From positions 1 to 34,359 of the forward strand of contig JAEDFU010000013.1 in the NCBI GenBank assembly GCA_016297915.1: a stretch of DNA of 34,359 nucleotides. The letters are read 5' to 3'. Below, piece after piece: positions 17,327-25,802 of this stretch. The notes under the pieces were generated by a model. That model worked only from the letters and a program-made list of their open reading frames with translations. It had not been told where the DNA came from and made no database searches. The stretch comes from Clostridia bacterium (lineage in GTDB: Bacteria; Bacillota; Clostridia; Christensenellales; UBA1242). Numbering within the stretch: position 1 is the stretch's first letter; every line of letters begins with the position of its first letter. Made by a program: the position numbers and the translations under genes.

Positions 17327-19114
17327 ATGAAAAAACGAAGTCAAATTGAGCAAAAATACAAATGGAATTTGAGCGATATTTACGCTGACGAAAGAGAACT
17401 AAAGGAAGATATTGCAAAACTAGCCAAGTATCCAGAGATAGTTGCTAGTTACAAAGGAAAATTAAAAAATATAAATAAGTGCTTTGAGTACTTTGAGTTG
17501 TGTACTGAAATCGGCAAAATTTCGGACAAAGTTGAGGTGTATATCTCCCTCAAGCTTTCCGAAAATCTAGAGGACAATAAGTATATTGAACTTAGTAGCA
17601 TAGTCTCAAATATCTCCAAAAACTTGTCTGTGGCAGGCTCTTTTGAAGAACCAGAACTTGTAAGACTTGGCGAAAAATATCTAAACAAACTACTCAAAGA
17701 CCCAAGATTCAAAGACTACAGAATGAGTATCAAAAACTTTATTAGAGAAAAAGACCATATCCTAGCCGAAAACGAAGAGATAATGCTAAGCAAAGCCATG
17801 AAGTCGCTAGGCGGATTTTCGGATGTGTATGATAATATAGACACTCTTGATCTTAAGTTTGAGAGCGTCAAAGACAGCAAGGGCAAAACCCATGAGGTCA
17901 ATCAACACAATTACTCCGAGCTTATGGAGAGCAAGGATAGAACTTTGCGCAAAAACGCATACGAGTCTTATCTAAAGGGCTACCATGGACTTAGCAACAC
18001 AATTGCTACAAACTATATTTCAAGCGTTGAGGGTGATTGGTTTGTTGCAGATGTTTATAGATTTAAGTCCACTCTAGAGATGTCTTTGTTTAGTACAAAT
18101 ATTGATGCCAAAGTTTATGACAAACTACTTGAGAATGTTAATAATAATTTGTCACTAATGCATAAATTTTACAAACTAAAAAAGCAAGCATTAAAGCTCG
18201 ACCCATTCTATATCTATGATAGATCAGTCAAGATTACAAACCTAAACGAAAAGATTAAATACGAGGATGCATATGAGCATGTTATCTCTGCGATGTCGAT
18301 ACTAGGTGACGAGTATGTAGAGGGGCTAAAAACTGCAAGAGACAATCGCTGGATTGATGTGTATCCTTGCGAGAAAAAAACCACAGGCGGTTTTTGTTGT
18401 AACATGTATACTCCTCACCCATACATCCTGCTTAATACAGTCGATGATAGTAGGGGAATATATACTCTCGCTCACGAGCTTGGTCATGCTATGCATGGAT
18501 ATTTGAGCGCCAAAAATCAGCCTTATCAAACTCACGACCACACAATTTTCCTTGCGGAGATTGCAAGCACAGTCAACGAGGTTTTGTTATTTAAGTACTT
18601 GTATAATGCGTCTAAGACCAAGTCCGAAAAATTATCTCATCTCGAAAAATACATCAGCAATATCATTGCAACAATCTATGTTCAGACAATGTATAGTGAG
18701 TTTGAGTATTACGCACATACGCTAGTTGAAAAGGGTGAGCCAGTGTCCAAAGACATACTTAATGCCAAATACAAGGAGCTTAATGCCAAATACTATGGCA
18801 AATCTGTCAAATTCCCAAAAGAAGATATTGGCGAAACTTGGATGAGGATTCCACACTTTTATAGAGCGTACTATGTTTACAAATACGCTACAGGTATGTC
18901 TAGTGCAATCAACTTTGCAAGCAAAATTTACAGTGGAGACAAAAATGCTCTAGATAAATATCTGGGTTTTTTGAAGAGCGGAACTTGCGATTACAGTTAT
19001 AATATCCTCAAAGACGCCGGCGTAGATTTGCTCTCAGATAGTGCATACAAAGTTGTCTTTGACGAAATCAATTGGGCACTTGATGAGTTTGCCAAGTTGT
19101 TACAAAAAAAATAG
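17327..19114 (+). CDS. pepF: Oligoendopeptidase F (M3 family)
   Basis: This 595-residue zinc metallopeptidase hydrolyses oligopeptides in the cytoplasm. The zinc site HExxH is HELGHAMHGYLS at 383-394 (His383, Glu384, His387), with Glu411 in FLAEIAST as the third ligand. The C-terminal substrate-binding tyrosines, in the region IPHFYRAYYVYKYATG, are present. Length and layout fit PepF of Gram-positive bacteria. AAAGGGAG precedes the ATG. The gene is monocistronic and has a strong terminator. Confidence 0.96.
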   Translation: MKKRSQIEQKYKWNLSDIYADERELKEDIAKLAKYPEIVASYKGKLKNINKCFEYFELCTEIGKISDKVEVYISLKLSENLEDNKYIELSSIVSNISKNLSVAGSFEEPELVRLGEKYLNKLLKDPRFKDYRMSIKNFIREKDHILAENEEIMLSKAMKSLGGFSDVYDNIDTLDLKFESVKDSKGKTHEVNQHNYSELMESKDRTLRKNAYESYLKGYHGLSNTIATNYISSVEGDWFVADVYRFKSTLEMSLFSTNIDAKVYDKLLENVNNNLSLMHKFYKLKKQALKLDPFYIYDRSVKITNLNEKIKYEDAYEHVISAMSILGDEYVEGLKTARDNRWIDVYPCEKKTTGGFCCNMYTPHPYILLNTVDDSRGIYTLAHELGHAMHGYLSAKNQPYQTHDHTIFLAEIASTVNEVLLFKYLYNASKTKSEKLSHLEKYISNIIATIYVQTMYSEFEYYAHTLVEKGEPVSKDILNAKYKELNAKYYGKSVKFPKEDIGETWMRIPHFYRAYYVYKYATGMSSAINFASKIYSGDKNALDKYLGFLKSGTCDYSYNILKDAGVDLLSDSAYKVVFDEINWALDEFAKLLQKK

Positions 19115-19126
19115 TCTTAAGTTTGA

Positions 19127-19159
19127 GTAAGTGAAAGTGATGTTTCACTTACTTTTTTT
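19127..19159 (+). terminator. Intrinsic terminator of pepF
   Basis: GTAAGTGAAA and TTTCACTTAC form a 10-bp perfect stem around GTGATG, followed by seven Ts. It lies between convergent pepF and the TrmH-like gene. Confidence 0.92.
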
Positions 19160-19178
19160 GTAGACTATTTTTTGTAGA

Positions 19179-19889
19179 TTACTTACTAAACTCGTACAGA
19201 GCAATGCCCACTGACATAGACAGATTGAGCGAGTCTATTTTGTTTGAGTGTTTAATAATAAGCGGTGTTCCAACATTAAGATAGCTATCGTCAAGTCCGC
19301 TTGCTTCATTTCCAAAAATTAGTGTGTGTGGTTTTGCTTTGTTGGAAACTTGGTCTAGTCTGGTTTTGGCTTTGAGCATAAATGGGTATTTAGCATTGCT
19401 ATTGACTTTTTGGTAGTCGTCAAAACTATCAAATAGTTCTATATTCATTCCAAAAATTGAGCCCATGCTTGCTCTTATAACTTTTGGGTCAAAGATATCT
19501 ATACAAGGCTTGATAATACTCAAGTTTTCGTAGCCAAAGCCAAGCATTACTCTAATTATAGTCCCCAAGTTTCCCATATCGCTGGGGTTCACTAAGAGAA
19601 CTTGCGACTTTGAGTTGTCAACCCTCATTTCATACTTTTTGAAAACTCCCATGATGTATATGTTTCCCTTGCCACTAAGCTTTTCGATAAGTTTGCCGTT
19701 TTTGTGGATAGGGATTCTGTTTTTTCTTGCAAGGTCAAGTATCTTTTTGATGTCGTTACTTTCTTCAAGTTTTTCGTGGACGATTATTTCCGTTGCGAGT
19801 GTTGGTTTGTTTTTTAGTAACTCGTAAGTTGGAAAAGCGCCAAAACAAAAACTATAAATTCCTTCTTTCAAATATTTTTTTAATTCCAT
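19179..19889 (-). CDS. TrmH/SpoU-family RNA 2'-O-methyltransferase
   Basis: This 236-residue SPOUT-class enzyme uses S-adenosylmethionine to methylate a ribose 2'-OH in tRNA or rRNA. All three SpoU motifs are visible: motif 1 NPSDMGNLGTIIR (101-113), motif 2 IFGNEASGL (191-199) and motif 3 DSLNLSMSVGIALYE (219-233). The N-terminal region (1-90) resembles the substrate-binding domain of such enzymes. The exact target cannot be given. AGGG precedes the ATG. It is the third gene of a minus-strand cluster with the DHH and rRNA m5C methyltransferase genes, separated from DHH by 107 nt of degenerate repeats. Confidence 0.92.
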   Translation of the reverse strand: MELKKYLKEGIYSFCFGAFPTYELLKNKPTLATEIIVHEKLEESNDIKKILDLARKNRIPIHKNGKLIEKLSGKGNIYIMGVFKKYEMRVDNSKSQVLLVNPSDMGNLGTIIRVMLGFGYENLSIIKPCIDIFDPKVIRASMGSIFGMNIELFDSFDDYQKVNSNAKYPFMLKAKTRLDQVSNKAKPHTLIFGNEASGLDDSYLNVGTPLIIKHSNKIDSLNLSMSVGIALYEFSK

Positions 19890-19996
19890 AATTTTTCCCT
19901 AAATTAAATATTCCATAAATAAATATTTTCTAAAATAATATTTCCTAAAGTTGTATTTGACAAATTAATTATTTCCTAAGGTCAATAATTAACAAA
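19890..19996 (-). repeat. Degenerate AT-rich tandem repeats in the TrmH leader
   Basis: On the minus strand the leader shows repeated TTAGGAAATA-type units (CTTAGGAAATAATTA, TTTAGGAAATATTATT, TTAGAAAATATTTATT, TATGGAATATTTAATT) ending in the functional TTTAGGGAAAAATT ribosome site. Several resemble weak SD copies. They may be slippage-generated. Confidence 0.45.
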
Positions 19997-20935
19997 TTAA
20001 TTATTAAACATGTTTTGGTCTCTAAGAATAAGGCTAATGACTTCTTTTTTGAGTGCGTTGTCCATAGGAGCACCAGACGCCTTGATATGACCGCCTCCGC
20101 CATATACTGAAGCAATCTCCGCCATATTGACATCGTCTTTGACACATCTAAAGGACAATCCTTGTTGCATATTAATAATAACAACAAAATCGAGACAATA
20201 AGAATACTTTTGAGCCAAGTAGTTTCCAAGTAGACTGCGGTTGTTCTCGGCAAATACTATGCCACATCTCTTGCCTTGTAATGTCGCATGAAACATAGTC
20301 TTCTCGGATTCTTCTAGGTATCTTTGGATTCTTCCTTGCTCAATCTCAAGCAAGTAGTTCTGTTCTGGCGAAAAGTAAAATTCCTTGTTTTCTCTGAGGA
20401 ACTTGACATAGTAATTTATATAACCATCTCTCCCTAAAATGTCGTGCAAGTCGTCTAGTTTTTTTGCGTCAAGATTATTTGTTTTTGCCCAGTCCCATGT
20501 ATCACTAAGTCTTATGAGTTCGGTATAGTCTCGTATACAGTTTGTGTCAAAAACCTCAGGGTTTGTTGTCAATAAGTATTTATATAGTAGCGATGTTGCG
20601 CACTCATTAATGCCGTCCTTGTTAGTGCTAATTGCAGTTCCAAAAGGATAGTTGTTTGCAATCAAATTAAAGGCGTGATGATCAAATACATGAAACATCT
20701 CCGACCTTCCTGTAGCCATTATCATCTCGCAAGTTTGCTTGTCTAGAGTGAGGTCGGTTATAAATATCTCATCGTAGTTTAGATAACTTTTGTTTTTCAA
20801 GATTTCTTGAGTCTTGGGGATGACATCATTTGCGTTAAGCAAAATGTAATCTAAGTTGTCTCTAATCATCTTGAGAAAGATTACAGGGCTTATGCCGTCT
20901 GGATCGGCCTTGTGTGTAATAAGTAGTGTTTTCAT
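19997..20935 (-). CDS. DHH/DHHA1 phosphoesterase (NrnB-like)
   Basis: This 312-residue protein has the DHH-family motif I THKADPDGIS (7-16), an ITDLTL acidic segment, motif III FDHH (Asp85-His86-His87) and a C-terminal DHHA1 domain with GGGGHIKASGA starting near residue 279. The family hydrolyses short oligoribonucleotides or cyclic nucleotides; the order of motifs and size are closest to NrnB-type nanoRNases. It acts in the cytoplasm with metal ions. AAAGGA precedes the ATG, and the upstream rRNA methyltransferase stop is 10 nt away, so the two are cotranscribed. Confidence 0.88.
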   Translation of the reverse strand: MKTLLITHKADPDGISPVIFLKMIRDNLDYILLNANDVIPKTQEILKNKSYLNYDEIFITDLTLDKQTCEMIMATGRSEMFHVFDHHAFNLIANNYPFGTAISTNKDGINECATSLLYKYLLTTNPEVFDTNCIRDYTELIRLSDTWDWAKTNNLDAKKLDDLHDILGRDGYINYYVKFLRENKEFYFSPEQNYLLEIEQGRIQRYLEESEKTMFHATLQGKRCGIVFAENNRSLLGNYLAQKYSYCLDFVVIINMQQGLSFRCVKDDVNMAEIASVYGGGGHIKASGAPMDNALKKEVISLILRDQNMFNN

Positions 20936-20945
20936 AATATTCCTT

Positions 20946-22298
20946 TCAAATTCTTAATTCTTTTTTGTAATAGTTTTTGAGTTTGCCTTGAGCAATCTTT
21001 CCGCCTCCAAGTGGGACTCCAAGATAGTTCACTGCAAAAATCCCATTAGGCATGTCTATGTCTAGCTCATCTCCATGCAAGTATTTGAGTGCACTTATCT
21101 TGTCTAGTTCTAGTTGGTTAAAAAACATACATCCGAATGTGTGGTAAAATTCGTGTGCAAGTTTGAGAATGTTTTTTTGGATAGTGCCAAGGTGTACACC
21201 AATAGATATAACATTTAGACTGGACAAATTTACTTTTTGGCTGGGGATAATGTAGACCTCATCACCTTTTTTTAGATACTCCCAATTTTGTTTTGGCAAA
21301 ACATTTTTGAGAGTAGAGTTAATAATGTCATGTTCTTTTTGAGTGACCTTGGCGTAGTTTTTGCAAGTGGTTTGTTTGGTAGATTTGCTTTCTGTATTGG
21401 TTGCGGTGGTTTTGGTAAGTGCCACCATAAACTGCCCCTCGCCTCTAAATCTATGAGGGTATCTGCGCAAAGACAATTCAAGTGGATGCCCAGATACTCT
21501 AAGTCCAGCATCGGCAATCTTTAGATACTTGGAGCAATTAAGTACTTGGTAGTTAGGATGAGCGTCCAAAAATTTGGATATGACCTCTTCGTTCTCCCTT
21601 GGATCGTAAGTACAAGTAGAGTACACGAGAGTTCCGCCATCTTTTAGTATCCCCTCAACATTTTCGAGTATATCTAGTTGTCTTTGGGCGTTGCTGTCTA
21701 TGCTTGAGGGATTATAAAAGTTAATATCAAAATTGTTTTTTCTAATCATTCCCTCTCCGCCACACGGCGCATCAACAATAATTTTGTCAAAGAGCAGTCC
21801 GCTTTGACCAAGCTCGTAAGGCGTGTTGCAAGTAATAATCGAATTTTCAAACCCCATTCTGGTCAAGTTCTCTTCCAAAATCTTGGCTCTGCCAAAAACA
21901 ATTTCGTTGGACACAAGCAGTCCAGTATTTTTTAGTTTTTCAAGAATTTGGATAGACTTGCCACCAGGGGAGGCGCAAACATCAAGCACCCAGTCATTTG
22001 GTGAAACTCCCAAAATCTCAACTGGATACATAGCGCTTGGCTCTTGTGAGTAAATCACGCCCAAATGATTAAAAATATTTTGGCTAAACTTAGGTATAAT
22101 TGCATAGTAGCCATTGTCCACAAGAGAAATAGGTGAGATTTCAAAGTCACAGCTTTTTTCGAACTTGGATTTTTCCAAACGACTGAAGTTAACAGTAATT
22201 GCTTTTTGCGACGGCTCGTCTAAGGACTCAAAAAAATCCTTGGCATCTTTTCCAAGCAGTTTTTCCATTTTGGTTATAAATTCATAAGGAAGATTCAT
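20946..22298 (-). CDS. NOP2/Sun-family rRNA m5C methyltransferase (RsmF-like)
   Basis: This 450-residue enzyme methylates cytosine C5 in rRNA. The SAM-binding motif is DVCASPGGKS (106-115). The two catalytic cysteines are Cys179 in DAPCGGEG and Cys229 in STCTYDPRENEE. A C-terminal RNA-binding region with PxGG-like KVNLSS..VNYLGVPLGG follows (about 300-450), as in RsmF/YebU-type proteins rather than RsmB. The ATG at 22298 was chosen because AAAGG lies 7 nt upstream; an earlier in-frame GTG overlaps a TATACT promoter-like box. It is the first gene of the minus-strand RNA-processing cluster. Confidence 0.92.
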   Translation of the reverse strand: MNLPYEFITKMEKLLGKDAKDFFESLDEPSQKAITVNFSRLEKSKFEKSCDFEISPISLVDNGYYAIIPKFSQNIFNHLGVIYSQEPSAMYPVEILGVSPNDWVLDVCASPGGKSIQILEKLKNTGLLVSNEIVFGRAKILEENLTRMGFENSIITCNTPYELGQSGLLFDKIIVDAPCGGEGMIRKNNFDINFYNPSSIDSNAQRQLDILENVEGILKDGGTLVYSTCTYDPRENEEVISKFLDAHPNYQVLNCSKYLKIADAGLRVSGHPLELSLRRYPHRFRGEGQFMVALTKTTATNTESKSTKQTTCKNYAKVTQKEHDIINSTLKNVLPKQNWEYLKKGDEVYIIPSQKVNLSSLNVISIGVHLGTIQKNILKLAHEFYHTFGCMFFNQLELDKISALKYLHGDELDIDMPNGIFAVNYLGVPLGGGKIAQGKLKNYYKKELRI

Positions 22299-22452
22299 TG
22301 TCGTGCCTTTTAATATTTTTTCATTGTAGTATAACACAAAAATCCTAGATTACCAAGTTCAAACTATCTTAACTAACCAAATTTTTTGAGATTATGTAAG
22401 TAACTTTTGGCGTTTGAGGTGGATTTTAGCCCAAAAATTTTTCCTTTTAGTA

Positions 22453-22481
22453 TTGAAAAGCTCAAATAATTATGCTAAAAT
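22453..22481 (+). promoter_or_regulatory. Extended -10 promoter of the unknown two-gene operon
   Basis: TTGAAA (22453-22458), a 17-bp spacer and TAAAAT (22476-22481), with TGC just before the -10. Transcription should begin near 22488, so the palindrome at 22505-22520 would be part of the mRNA leader. Confidence 0.75.
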
Positions 22482-22504
22482 CTTAAGTAATATTAATGGG
22501 GAAA

Positions 22505-22520
22505 TGGATACATGTATCCA
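22505..22520. promoter_or_regulatory. 16-bp perfect palindrome in the leader of the unknown operon
   Basis: TGGATACATGTATCCA is perfectly palindromic. It lies just after the expected transcription start and 13 nt before the chosen start codon. It could be a repressor operator or an RNA hairpin next to the ribosome site. Confidence 0.65.
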
Positions 22521-22533
22521 AGGATGGTGGAAA

Positions 22534-23424
22534 ATGAATACAAGCAAAGATTATTTTTATTTGGTTTGCCCAAAGCGAATTCCAAACGACCAACTAGTAT
22601 CTGTGTACGAAAGGTTTCAAGTTCGTGAGCAGTACGATAGCGACAAACTCGTTGAAAAAGAGTCCAAATGGCTTCACCAAAAAGAAGAAAACATTATAGA
22701 CATGGTGGACAGAGCCTTTAATATTTGTCTGCCAAACAAACCAACCGACCCTAAGCCTATACGAATTAGCAGTTCAACCGCTGACGCTTATGGATTAGAT
22801 AGGCTATGTGCAAATATTCAGAGGAATATAGGCTCTCTTCCTTACGCTCTTTGGGTTCTCAAAATCCCAACATTCGTTTATGGCGAGGATGAGTATGCAA
22901 GCAGTTCCAAGTTTACTTTGGGCGAGCGTAGTATCTCCAAGGGATTTTTGTTGCCAGTCAACAGAATCGCCAAGATTGACGGCGTGGTTGTTGAGGGTAT
23001 TGCCTCTAACTATGTAGATAGAGTGTATCTAAATTTCCCGGACTGTCGCAGGATTATCAACGAAAAATGCATGCCACTAAGCACAATATACAGTGGACTT
23101 GTTTTGTCAACCAAGCAAGAGGAATTAGCGTCTCTTAGTCGCAACACAGATGCCACAAATTTTGACGCATCAAATAGACTACTACTTGGCTCACAGTATG
23201 ACTTTGACGCTTGTGCTTTGCACGAAAATAACAAAGACCTCCCAAATGGCTATCTCAACAAAGAAAAAATCAGCGAAATAAACGAGACTTATCTCAAAGA
23301 TCAACTTTTGGATTTTAGAAACAATATGTCCAAGTTTAAGATTAGAACTATACTAGAAAAAGATAGCATCAAAGCCGATGCCGAAAAGAGAAAGATAGAA
23401 ATATTAACAGAGAGGACAATGTAG
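22534..23424 (+). CDS. Protein of unknown function, first gene of a two-gene operon
   Basis: This 296-residue protein starts MNTSKDYFYLVCPKRIPND. I do not recognise a family. It has no signal peptide or membrane helix and is rich in charged residues. Its middle contains an SSSKFTLGERSISKGF segment and a GVVVEGIASNYVDRVYLNF stretch, consistent with a globular alpha/beta protein, and the last 50 residues look helical. The ATG at 22534 follows AAGGATGGTGG. An in-frame ATG at 22504 begins inside the palindrome and is possible. The next gene starts one base after the stop codon, so the two products probably act together. A strong dedicated promoter precedes it. Confidence 0.75.
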   Translation: MNTSKDYFYLVCPKRIPNDQLVSVYERFQVREQYDSDKLVEKESKWLHQKEENIIDMVDRAFNICLPNKPTDPKPIRISSSTADAYGLDRLCANIQRNIGSLPYALWVLKIPTFVYGEDEYASSSKFTLGERSISKGFLLPVNRIAKIDGVVVEGIASNYVDRVYLNFPDCRRIINEKCMPLSTIYSGLVLSTKQEELASLSRNTDATNFDASNRLLLGSQYDFDACALHENNKDLPNGYLNKEKISEINETYLKDQLLDFRNNMSKFKIRTILEKDSIKADAEKRKIEILTERTM

Positions 23425-23425
23425 T

Positions 23426-24268
23426 ATGAAAGTTAAATATCAAAATTACATAATTCCAGACTGGGCGTACTTTAGTAATGACGACTCTCACAAGGCCAAG
23501 GGGCTTGGTTCAATTGTTGCAAATCTTAACGCTGGCGTGGATGTGGCAAACGATATATTCTCAGGCAGAGCTCAATACTTAGACGGTGACGCTCTAGACT
23601 TGGTCGGAATAGAAGATACATTCAAATATTTTTCGGACAAATACAAGTATCGCCAAAAGTATATAATCAAGAGTTACAAGGACGAACCTGTGCCTCTCTA
23701 TCATATCCAATTTCCAGACGCTTATGCCAAGGGGAATTTGCCAGATAGCCAAAACGCTCTACCTTTGCCATTTTTGAAAATGTTCAAAAATGTATATAGA
23801 GTAACCGAGTCTGCACCTGTTAAGTTTGAGGAAAATGGTGAGGCTGGCAACTACGCAAGATTTAACAAAGGACTTACTAAGCTTCCTCCTGAGTTTTGCA
23901 AGGGTGTGTATCTCGAGGGACTAGGGTATATTCCTAATGGCATGTGGTCTCCAGTATTCAATCCAGTGGGATATACATATAGTGGCACACAGCAAAAAAT
24001 TATGCAAAAAATAGGCGAACTAGACATGTACGCCGAGCACGACAAACTAGCCACTTTCGAAAACATTGTGCGTGCTCATCAAAACGGTCAACTAGGACTA
24101 TTCAAACATCACGATGAGTCCAAAGTCTTGGATTATTACAAGGAAAAATACAAGACAATTACTCCTACCACCCAATATAGAGTTAACGAGGACGAACTGC
24201 TTAATACTTTCACCAAAAATTACGACCCAACCAAGGGTCTAGCACTTTTGGACGAAAGACTCAAATAA
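23426..24268 (+). CDS. Protein of unknown function, second gene of the operon
   Basis: This 280-residue protein starts MKVKYQNYIIPDWAYF. I recognise no family. It lacks signal peptides and membrane helices and has many aromatic residues and Pro/Gly turns. Examples are PVPLYHIQFPDAYAKGNLPD and GVYLEGLGYIPNGMWSPVF. The C-terminal third is charged and helical. GAGAGGA in the end of the upstream gene is its SD, and one base separates the genes, which indicates translational coupling. Codon use is like the chromosomal genes around it, so recent transfer is not suggested. Confidence 0.75.
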   Translation: MKVKYQNYIIPDWAYFSNDDSHKAKGLGSIVANLNAGVDVANDIFSGRAQYLDGDALDLVGIEDTFKYFSDKYKYRQKYIIKSYKDEPVPLYHIQFPDAYAKGNLPDSQNALPLPFLKMFKNVYRVTESAPVKFEENGEAGNYARFNKGLTKLPPEFCKGVYLEGLGYIPNGMWSPVFNPVGYTYSGTQQKIMQKIGELDMYAEHDKLATFENIVRAHQNGQLGLFKHHDESKVLDYYKEKYKTITPTTQYRVNEDELLNTFTKNYDPTKGLALLDERLK

Positions 24269-24540
24269 TTGAGTTTACAAAAAAAAGATGTCTATTCCAC
24301 GAAGCAGTACAATACAATTCATCATCTTTTTTCTATTAAGACTATTTAATCTTGCCAAAAATTATCTTTTTGTCCTTCAAAGAAATTTTAATTACTTCAT
24401 AGCCAAAGTCTTCAAACTCTTTTTTGCAAGCCAAAAACGAATGGTCGATTGTAAGTCTGCAAATATTTTTAATATTTTCAAAACTCAAAACAAACTAATC
24501 TTTGTCGCAACATTTTATGCAGTTCCAAAGCTTTAAATAT

Positions 24541-24830
24541 TTACTCACCCTGTAATCCCCGTATCGTGTCATTTACTAGTTTTTCTAGGTAATCTCTATC
24601 GTCGATATTTTCAACCAAGTACATGGGTTTTGCATTTGCATAAGGCAATTCCTTTGGCAAATTGTAACTGCTGTTTGTTTTGGTTATTTGGGACATAAAC
24701 CTGTCGTCAAAAATTCCGCCAAAATATATCCCTCTTGCATATATCAAAAATTCACCCATCATGCCCTAGATGTGGGGTTTAGGATTGCCAATTGTTCTAA
24801 TACAAAGTCTCTATACTCTTTGCTCGACAT
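24541..24830 (-). pseudogene. TfoX N-terminal-domain protein gene split by a 1-nt frameshift
   Basis: The ATG at 24830 (GAGAG upstream) encodes MSSKEYRDFVLEQLAILNPTSRA and then TGA at 24761-24759. The reading continues in another frame from ATG 24762 as MMGEFLIYARGIYFGGIFDDRF...ELPYANAKPMYLVENIDD..., ending at 24541. Joined, the two pieces give a full-length TfoX_N protein of about 96 residues, in which R-A-M-M-G-E is the expected junction. One missing base explains the break. The stop and restart overlap as ATGA, so a split but coupled gene cannot be excluded. TfoX_N proteins are small and of unclear function outside competence regulation. Confidence 0.8.
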
Positions 24831-24840
24831 AATTCTCTCA

Positions 24841-25256
24841 AAATTAAATTAATTGATTAAACTTTAATTTCTTTTACTTCATTTTCATCTTCCAAATATA
24901 ATATATTTATCAGGGTCAGGTTTATTTTGCTTTAACTATTGCTCATTGGGTTCAGTAAATAAAAATATAAAATACAACTTTTATTTTTGCGTGAGCAAAA
25001 ATATAAACTATCGGAAGTGAATTTTGAAGCAAGTTCAAAATTTGTGCTATCGCACTCGCAAAATTAAAATTTTGCACTTCCTTGTTTGAATTATCATCAG
25101 TTTTGCTTGAAAATGACTTCGTCGCTTTCAGACAAAACTTTCGATAATATCATTGCATAGCAATATCATTTGCATTTGCAAATACCATTGAACCGCAAGG
25201 CTCAATCTCATTGTAAACAAAAAGAAAAGCCTATTGACTTTTCTTATTTGTTCAGT
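24841..25256. repeat. Gene-free stretch with a chain of hairpin repeats
   Basis: No gene is seen. ATTTTTGC-GTGA-GCAAAAAT (24983-25002) is a perfect 8-bp hairpin. A 69-bp imperfect palindrome runs from GGAAGTG (25013-25019) to CACTTCC (25075-25081) with an inner GTGC-TATC-GCAC hairpin. TTTTG..TGAAA and TTTCA..CAAAA around 25100-25140 form another, and ATTGCATAGCAAT (about 25152-25164) a fourth. Such strings resemble intergenic repeat families. Confidence 0.5.
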
Positions 25257-25330
25257 TGGAGCAGGTGAAGGGAATCGAACCCTCGTAGTCGGCTTGGGAA
25301 GCCGATATTCTGCCATTGAACTACACCTGC
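25257..25330 (-). tRNA. tRNA-Gly (anticodon CCC)
   Basis: Read on the minus strand, the 74 bases fold as a full cloverleaf. The acceptor is GCAGGTG with CACCTGC, the anticodon stem TCGGC/GCCGA closes the loop TTCCCAA (anticodon CCC), and the T-arm is GAGGG-TTCGATT-CCCTT. The encoded tail is T-CCA. It decodes GGG. Confidence 0.95.
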
Positions 25331-25715
25331 AAAATCACAGATAATTATATTACAAAAGTTATCACAAGTCAAATAATAATAAAACATAATTCTCTGCAAA
25401 ATATTGTACAATTTCAACTTTTGTGGTATAATTACCTCTGTAAAATAACAAGATTTTATAGCCCAGTTAAACGGATTATAGTATCAACAAAAATACTTTC
25501 CGCAATTTTAACAAATCCACGACCCCATAGTAAAAGGGATATAAGTATCGACTTGGAACTTGATGAAAATCTCAATTCGTCCCTAAAATACGGACAATTT
25601 ACAACCACTCAAAACATCTACAAAACCCAAAGTTCACCGAAGCATAAAATGCGACCACCAAATTCTTCACTTTTCACTCTTCATTTTCACTTAAAATTTT
25701 GCAAAAATTTATTAT
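25331..25715 (+). other. Gene-free stretch with a strong promoter, possible small RNA
   Basis: TTGTAC (25404-25409), a 17-bp spacer and TATAAT (25427-25432), with TGG before the -10, make a good plus-strand promoter about 285 nt ahead of tRNA-Arg. Downstream, CGGA..AGTAT with ATACT..TCCG (about 25470-25502) and GTCC..GGAC (about 25579-25595) can pair. A reading frame crosses the stretch but has no ribosome site. It may drive tRNA-Arg from a long precursor or an unknown small RNA. Confidence 0.35.
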
Positions 25716-25792
25716 GTGGATATAGCTCAGCTGGATAGAGCAATCGCCTCCTAAGCGATAGGTCGGCAGTTCAAATCTGCCTATTCACACCA
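25716..25792 (+). tRNA. tRNA-Arg (anticodon CCU), island integration site
   Basis: This is a 77-base cloverleaf with encoded CCA. The acceptor is GTGGATA with TATTCAC, the D-arm is GCTC..GAGC, and the anticodon stem ATCGC/GCGAT surrounds CTCCTAA (anticodon CCT). The T-arm is GGCAG-TTCAAAT-CTGCC. It decodes AGG. Its 3' half, from the anticodon loop on, is repeated at 31693-31741, which marks it as the attachment site of the following island. Confidence 0.96.
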
Positions 25793-25796
25793 ATTT
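25748..25796 (+). repeat. attL-type direct repeat within tRNA-Arg
   Basis: These 49 nt, from the anticodon loop through the CCA and 4 nt beyond, recur at 31693-31741 with a single mismatch (G25762 versus T31707). The similarity continues with small differences through the downstream terminator. Confidence 0.9.
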
Positions 25797-25802
25797 CCAA
25801 AG

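Noticed and set aside
24288..24536. 82-codon plus-strand reading frame
   Set aside because: No ribosome site, composition dominated by Phe/Lys/Asn from AT-rich DNA, and it lies between the ends of two real genes.
25316..25738. 140-codon plus-strand reading frame
   Set aside because: It starts inside tRNA-Gly and ends inside tRNA-Arg, and it has no ribosome site after the internal promoter.
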